Source of the DNA: CBDCWT01 sp965223305
Lineage (GTDB): Bacteria > Planctomycetota > Planctomycetia > Pirellulales > Pirellulaceae
NCBI GenBank assembly: GCA_965223305.1
Contig: CBDCWT010000036.1
Span: 207,299-271,298 of the forward strand
Direction of reading: 5' to 3'
Length of the DNA stretch: 64,000 nucleotides
In this document: positions 61,885-64,000 of the stretch, piece after piece
Numbering within the stretch: position 1 is the stretch's first letter
Layout of the letters: every line of letters begins with the position of its first letter
Notes under the pieces: generated by a model
What the model saw: only the letters and a program-made list of their open reading frames with translations
Databases searched by the model: none
Told to the model about the DNA's origin: nothing
Position numbers and translations under genes: made by a program

Positions 61885-62409
61885 CTATTCCGTCAACTCG
61901 AAATCGTACACGGCTTTGTCTTTCGAAACGTCGGCCGTAAGGTCCGTGGTGTCACGGCTCTTGTACTTCAGCGGCAAGAGGTCAACCGCATCTGGCTGAC
62001 TTGAGGCTGCCGTGCCGTCACCCGCCGAGCCACCGGTGACATCAATTCCCTGATCTTCCATTTCCAAATAGGCGGCGTCTGGATCATCCGGGCTGCCAAC
62101 CGCACTTCCCTGCTTCTGCACCTGAGTTTTCGTCACCGTCACCTTGTAGCCGCCGGGAATCGCGCCGTCTTCCGGTTGGAACGTCATCAACGTGTAGTTG
62201 CCCTGAGCGTCGGTCACGGCGGTCCCAGGGCTGCCCTTTTCGTTCGGAATGAACGTCACGACGGCCATAGCCACCGGCGAACCGAGTCGCGTAATCGTGC
62301 CGGAAACCGGTACGGTATCCGGATAATCACCAGCGGCTCCACCGCAACCGATCATCCCTGCGACACACACCAATCCGCCCAACAAAAACAAAATCGAGCC
62401 CTTTCGCAT
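61885..62409 (-). CDS. Lipoprotein with carboxypeptidase-regulatory-like domain
   Basis: A 174-residue protein from the ATG at 62409 (MRKGSILFLLGGLVCVAGMI), with AGGAGG upstream; the longer frame starting at 62568 is not favoured. A lipobox GMIGC is at residues 18-22. The domain reads TVPVSGTITRLGSPVAMAVV, TFIPNEKGSPGTAVTDAQGN, then YTLMTF and GGYKVTVTK, the Ig-like carboxypeptidase regulatory pattern found in many small planctomycete lipoproteins. The C-terminus is acidic. It is probably a structural surface protein. It is a single-gene unit ended by the terminator at 61815-61853. Confidence 0.88.
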   Translation of the reverse strand: MRKGSILFLLGGLVCVAGMIGCGGAAGDYPDTVPVSGTITRLGSPVAMAVVTFIPNEKGSPGTAVTDAQGNYTLMTFQPEDGAIPGGYKVTVTKTQVQKQGSAVGSPDDPDAAYLEMEDQGIDVTGGSAGDGTAASSQPDAVDLLPLKYKSRDTTDLTADVSKDKAVYDFELTE

Positions 62410-62628
62410 CAATATCCTCCTGAGCAAAGACTGCTCCAAGAAATGTATGAAGAACAACCGAACAACCCAGCTTTCCCTGCGCCTGGCGAGCCAATCCGTC
62501 CACAGTTTTGTAGTATTTCGGCCCGTCAGGACGCTGTCAATCCTGCACCACCCAATCCTACTTCGCAATCGGAAGGACGACCTACCATATCGGTAGATCG
62601 CCTCGGCCGGCGATTTATTCCCTCTTTC

Positions 62629-64000
62629 TCAGAAAGTTTCGCGTTCGACCAGATGGCGCGCTGCGTTCAGGCAGTCTCGCAGGGCGGCAGGTGGATCCGG
62701 TTGGTTAGCGAACCGCCCGATCAAGTCCGCGAAGATCTTCATCGCTGCGGGCCGGTCATCTTGCATGGTCCGCATCGCGGTCAAGGTGAGCTTTTCGTAG
62801 TCCGCGAGTTGCGAGCCTCCCGACTTCAATTCGCGTAGCGCCAACCGGCTTTGTAGCCATTTGCACTCGACATCTCGCTGGAGTCCTTGGACTTCGGCGA
62901 AACGATGATCGTCTGGAAAACGCTGTAGAAAGCGGTCGATCTGCTTCTTGGCCTCAGGAGCCCCCTCTGCCGCTGCGACTTGCTGAATGCGGGCATACAA
63001 CCGGTCCGCCGATGGCGGCCAGGCAAACCAGGCCGTCGCCGCAACAAGCAACACGAAGGCGGCCAGCAGCAAAGCCGCCTGAACTCGTTCCGTCGCCGGC
63101 GCCGGCTCGTCGAGCGGGATCTCCGCCGCCCTTTGCCGCGCGGCTTCATCCAAGGTGGTGAAGCGATTTCCGGCCAGTGGATCAGCCACCGTGTCTCGGG
63201 CTGATTCTGGGCCTGAATCAGCGGGGGCCTCGGAGGCCGATGACTCGGAGGAACCGGCTCCTGACGTCACCACCGTGGCATCGTTCCAAGAAAATCCATC
63301 AGCCCCTGCCAGCTCGGACGGTGAATCCACCGAGGTTGGCGAAACCCTGGTATCCGGAGCCGCGCCGGAGAGGTGGGTGGCGTCGTCGGATTGCGAGCCG
63401 TCCTGCGGCTCGTTGCTGAGCCGCGTCGCTTGTAGGCGCTTGGAGAGCACCAGCGCGTTGCTGATCCGCTGCGCCGGGTCCTTCCGCAACAGCTCCGCAA
63501 TCACTTGTTCCAGCTCGGGCGGCACTTTGGGCGCGAACCGCCGGATGGGGTGCGGTTCTTGATAACGCAACTTGTGCACGACCTGCGCGACGGAAGCCGC
63601 GGCGAAGGGTGGCCGCCGGGCCAGCAACGTGTACATGACGCTGCCCAGACTGTAGAGGTCAGTCCGGTTCGATACCGGCTTGCCCTCCGCCTGCTCGGGC
63701 GCCATGTAGTCCGCGGTGCCCACTACACTGCCGTCTGCTGTAAGGTGAGATGCCCCGAACAACTTGGCGATGCCGAAGTCGGTCAACTTGATCTGTTTGG
63801 ACTCGGTCCGTAGCAGGTTGGCAGGTTTCAGGTCGCGGTGGATGACCCCTCGGTCATGAGCGTGTTTGAGGGCGCTACAGATGTCGATGGCCAGGTCGTT
63901 GACTTCCTGCCAGCTGAAGGTATAGCGGGCCTGAAGTTCTGCCTGCAGCGACCGACCCTCGACCAACTCCATCACGTAGAACAGATGGCCATCCTGTTCG
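62629..64000 (-). CDS. Membrane Ser/Thr protein kinase, N-terminus beyond the window
   Basis: The frame is open to the window edge, and 457 residues are visible (EQDGHLFYVMELVEGRSLQA...). The kinase C-lobe is clear: catalytic loop VIHRDLKPANLL, metal-binding TDFGIAKLF, activation segment end MAPEQ, and DLYSLGSVMYTLLARRPPF. The ATP-binding lobe lies off the window. A Ser/Pro/Thr-rich linker is followed by one membrane segment (ALLLAAFVLLVAATAWFAW) and a helical external tail of about 130 residues. This is the usual Hanks-type receptor kinase layout abundant in planctomycetes. All visible catalytic residues are present, so it is probably active. Confidence 0.92.
   Translation of the reverse strand, partial: EQDGHLFYVMELVEGRSLQAELQARYTFSWQEVNDLAIDICSALKHAHDRGVIHRDLKPANLLRTESKQIKLTDFGIAKLFGASHLTADGSVVGTADYMAPEQAEGKPVSNRTDLYSLGSVMYTLLARRPPFAAASVAQVVHKLRYQEPHPIRRFAPKVPPELEQVIAELLRKDPAQRISNALVLSKRLQATRLSNEPQDGSQSDDATHLSGAAPDTRVSPTSVDSPSELAGADGFSWNDATVVTSGAGSSESSASEAPADSGPESARDTVADPLAGNRFTTLDEAARQRAAEIPLDEPAPATERVQAALLLAAFVLLVAATAWFAWPPSADRLYARIQQVAAAEGAPEAKKQIDRFLQRFPDDHRFAEVQGLQRDVECKWLQSRLALRELKSGGSQLADYEKLTLTAMRTMQDDRPAAMKIFADLIGRFANQPDPPAALRDCLNAARHLVERETF

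Overview
The window looks like a chromosome segment from a planctomycete, most likely of the Pirellulales / Rhodopirellula type. The evidence is a DUF1501-DUF1553 (PSCyt1/PSD1) gene pair, a DUF1559 pseudopilin with the H-X9-DG signature, several CRTAC1 (FG-GAP plus ASPIC/UnbV) proteins, TPR proteins joined to c-type cytochromes, an RHS protein with an embedded dockerin, GC-rich sequence, and short dispersed palindromic repeats of the kind common in planctomycete intergenic regions.

Layout. 1-7.7 kb: the end of an unknown gene, DUF1501 and DUF1553 genes, a uronate-isomerase-like amidohydrolase, and an SGNH hydrolase. 7.9-15.6 kb: putA and a large Lhr-type helicase, overlapping by ATGA. 16.1-18.0 kb: a BadF-type sugar kinase and murQ. 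18.0-34.2 kb: an accessory island with a frameshifted IS66-type element, two small unknown genes, integrase remnants, an RHS/Calx-beta/dockerin gene cut at both ends, a four-gene transposon (zinc ribbon, DD35E transposase, AAA ATPase, CHC2 zinc finger), a detached toxin-like tip with an immunity-like ORF, an ankyrin protein and duplicated repeats. 34.3-38.4 kb: a sodium:solute symporter and two DUF1343 (NamZ-type) genes. 39 kb: a compact structured RNA candidate with a buried Shine-Dalgarno sequence and a strong terminator. 39.7-63 kb: a long run of membrane-anchored TPR, cytochrome c and beta-propeller proteins, a multiheme cytochrome, a DUF1559 protein and a lipoprotein. The window ends in a Ser/Thr protein kinase cut by the edge.

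How the genes fit together. murQ plus the kinase (minus strand) and the symporter plus two DUF1343 genes (plus strand) together make a plausible N-acetylmuramic acid salvage route: release, import, phosphorylation, ether cleavage. The two halves face away from each other across the 16-kb mobile island, which suggests the island landed in their shared divergent control region. Two 176-bp TA-flanked repeats in the same orientation sit near the edges of the island. The 40-63 kb block reads as a lineage-specific cell-surface or periplasmic set of heme proteins, TPR scaffolds and propellers whose function is unknown.

Three genes (the IS66 transposase, the CRTAC1 gene at 48.9 kb and the TMTC-like gene at 51.3 kb) each carry a single-base frameshift. 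These may be real decay or assembly errors.
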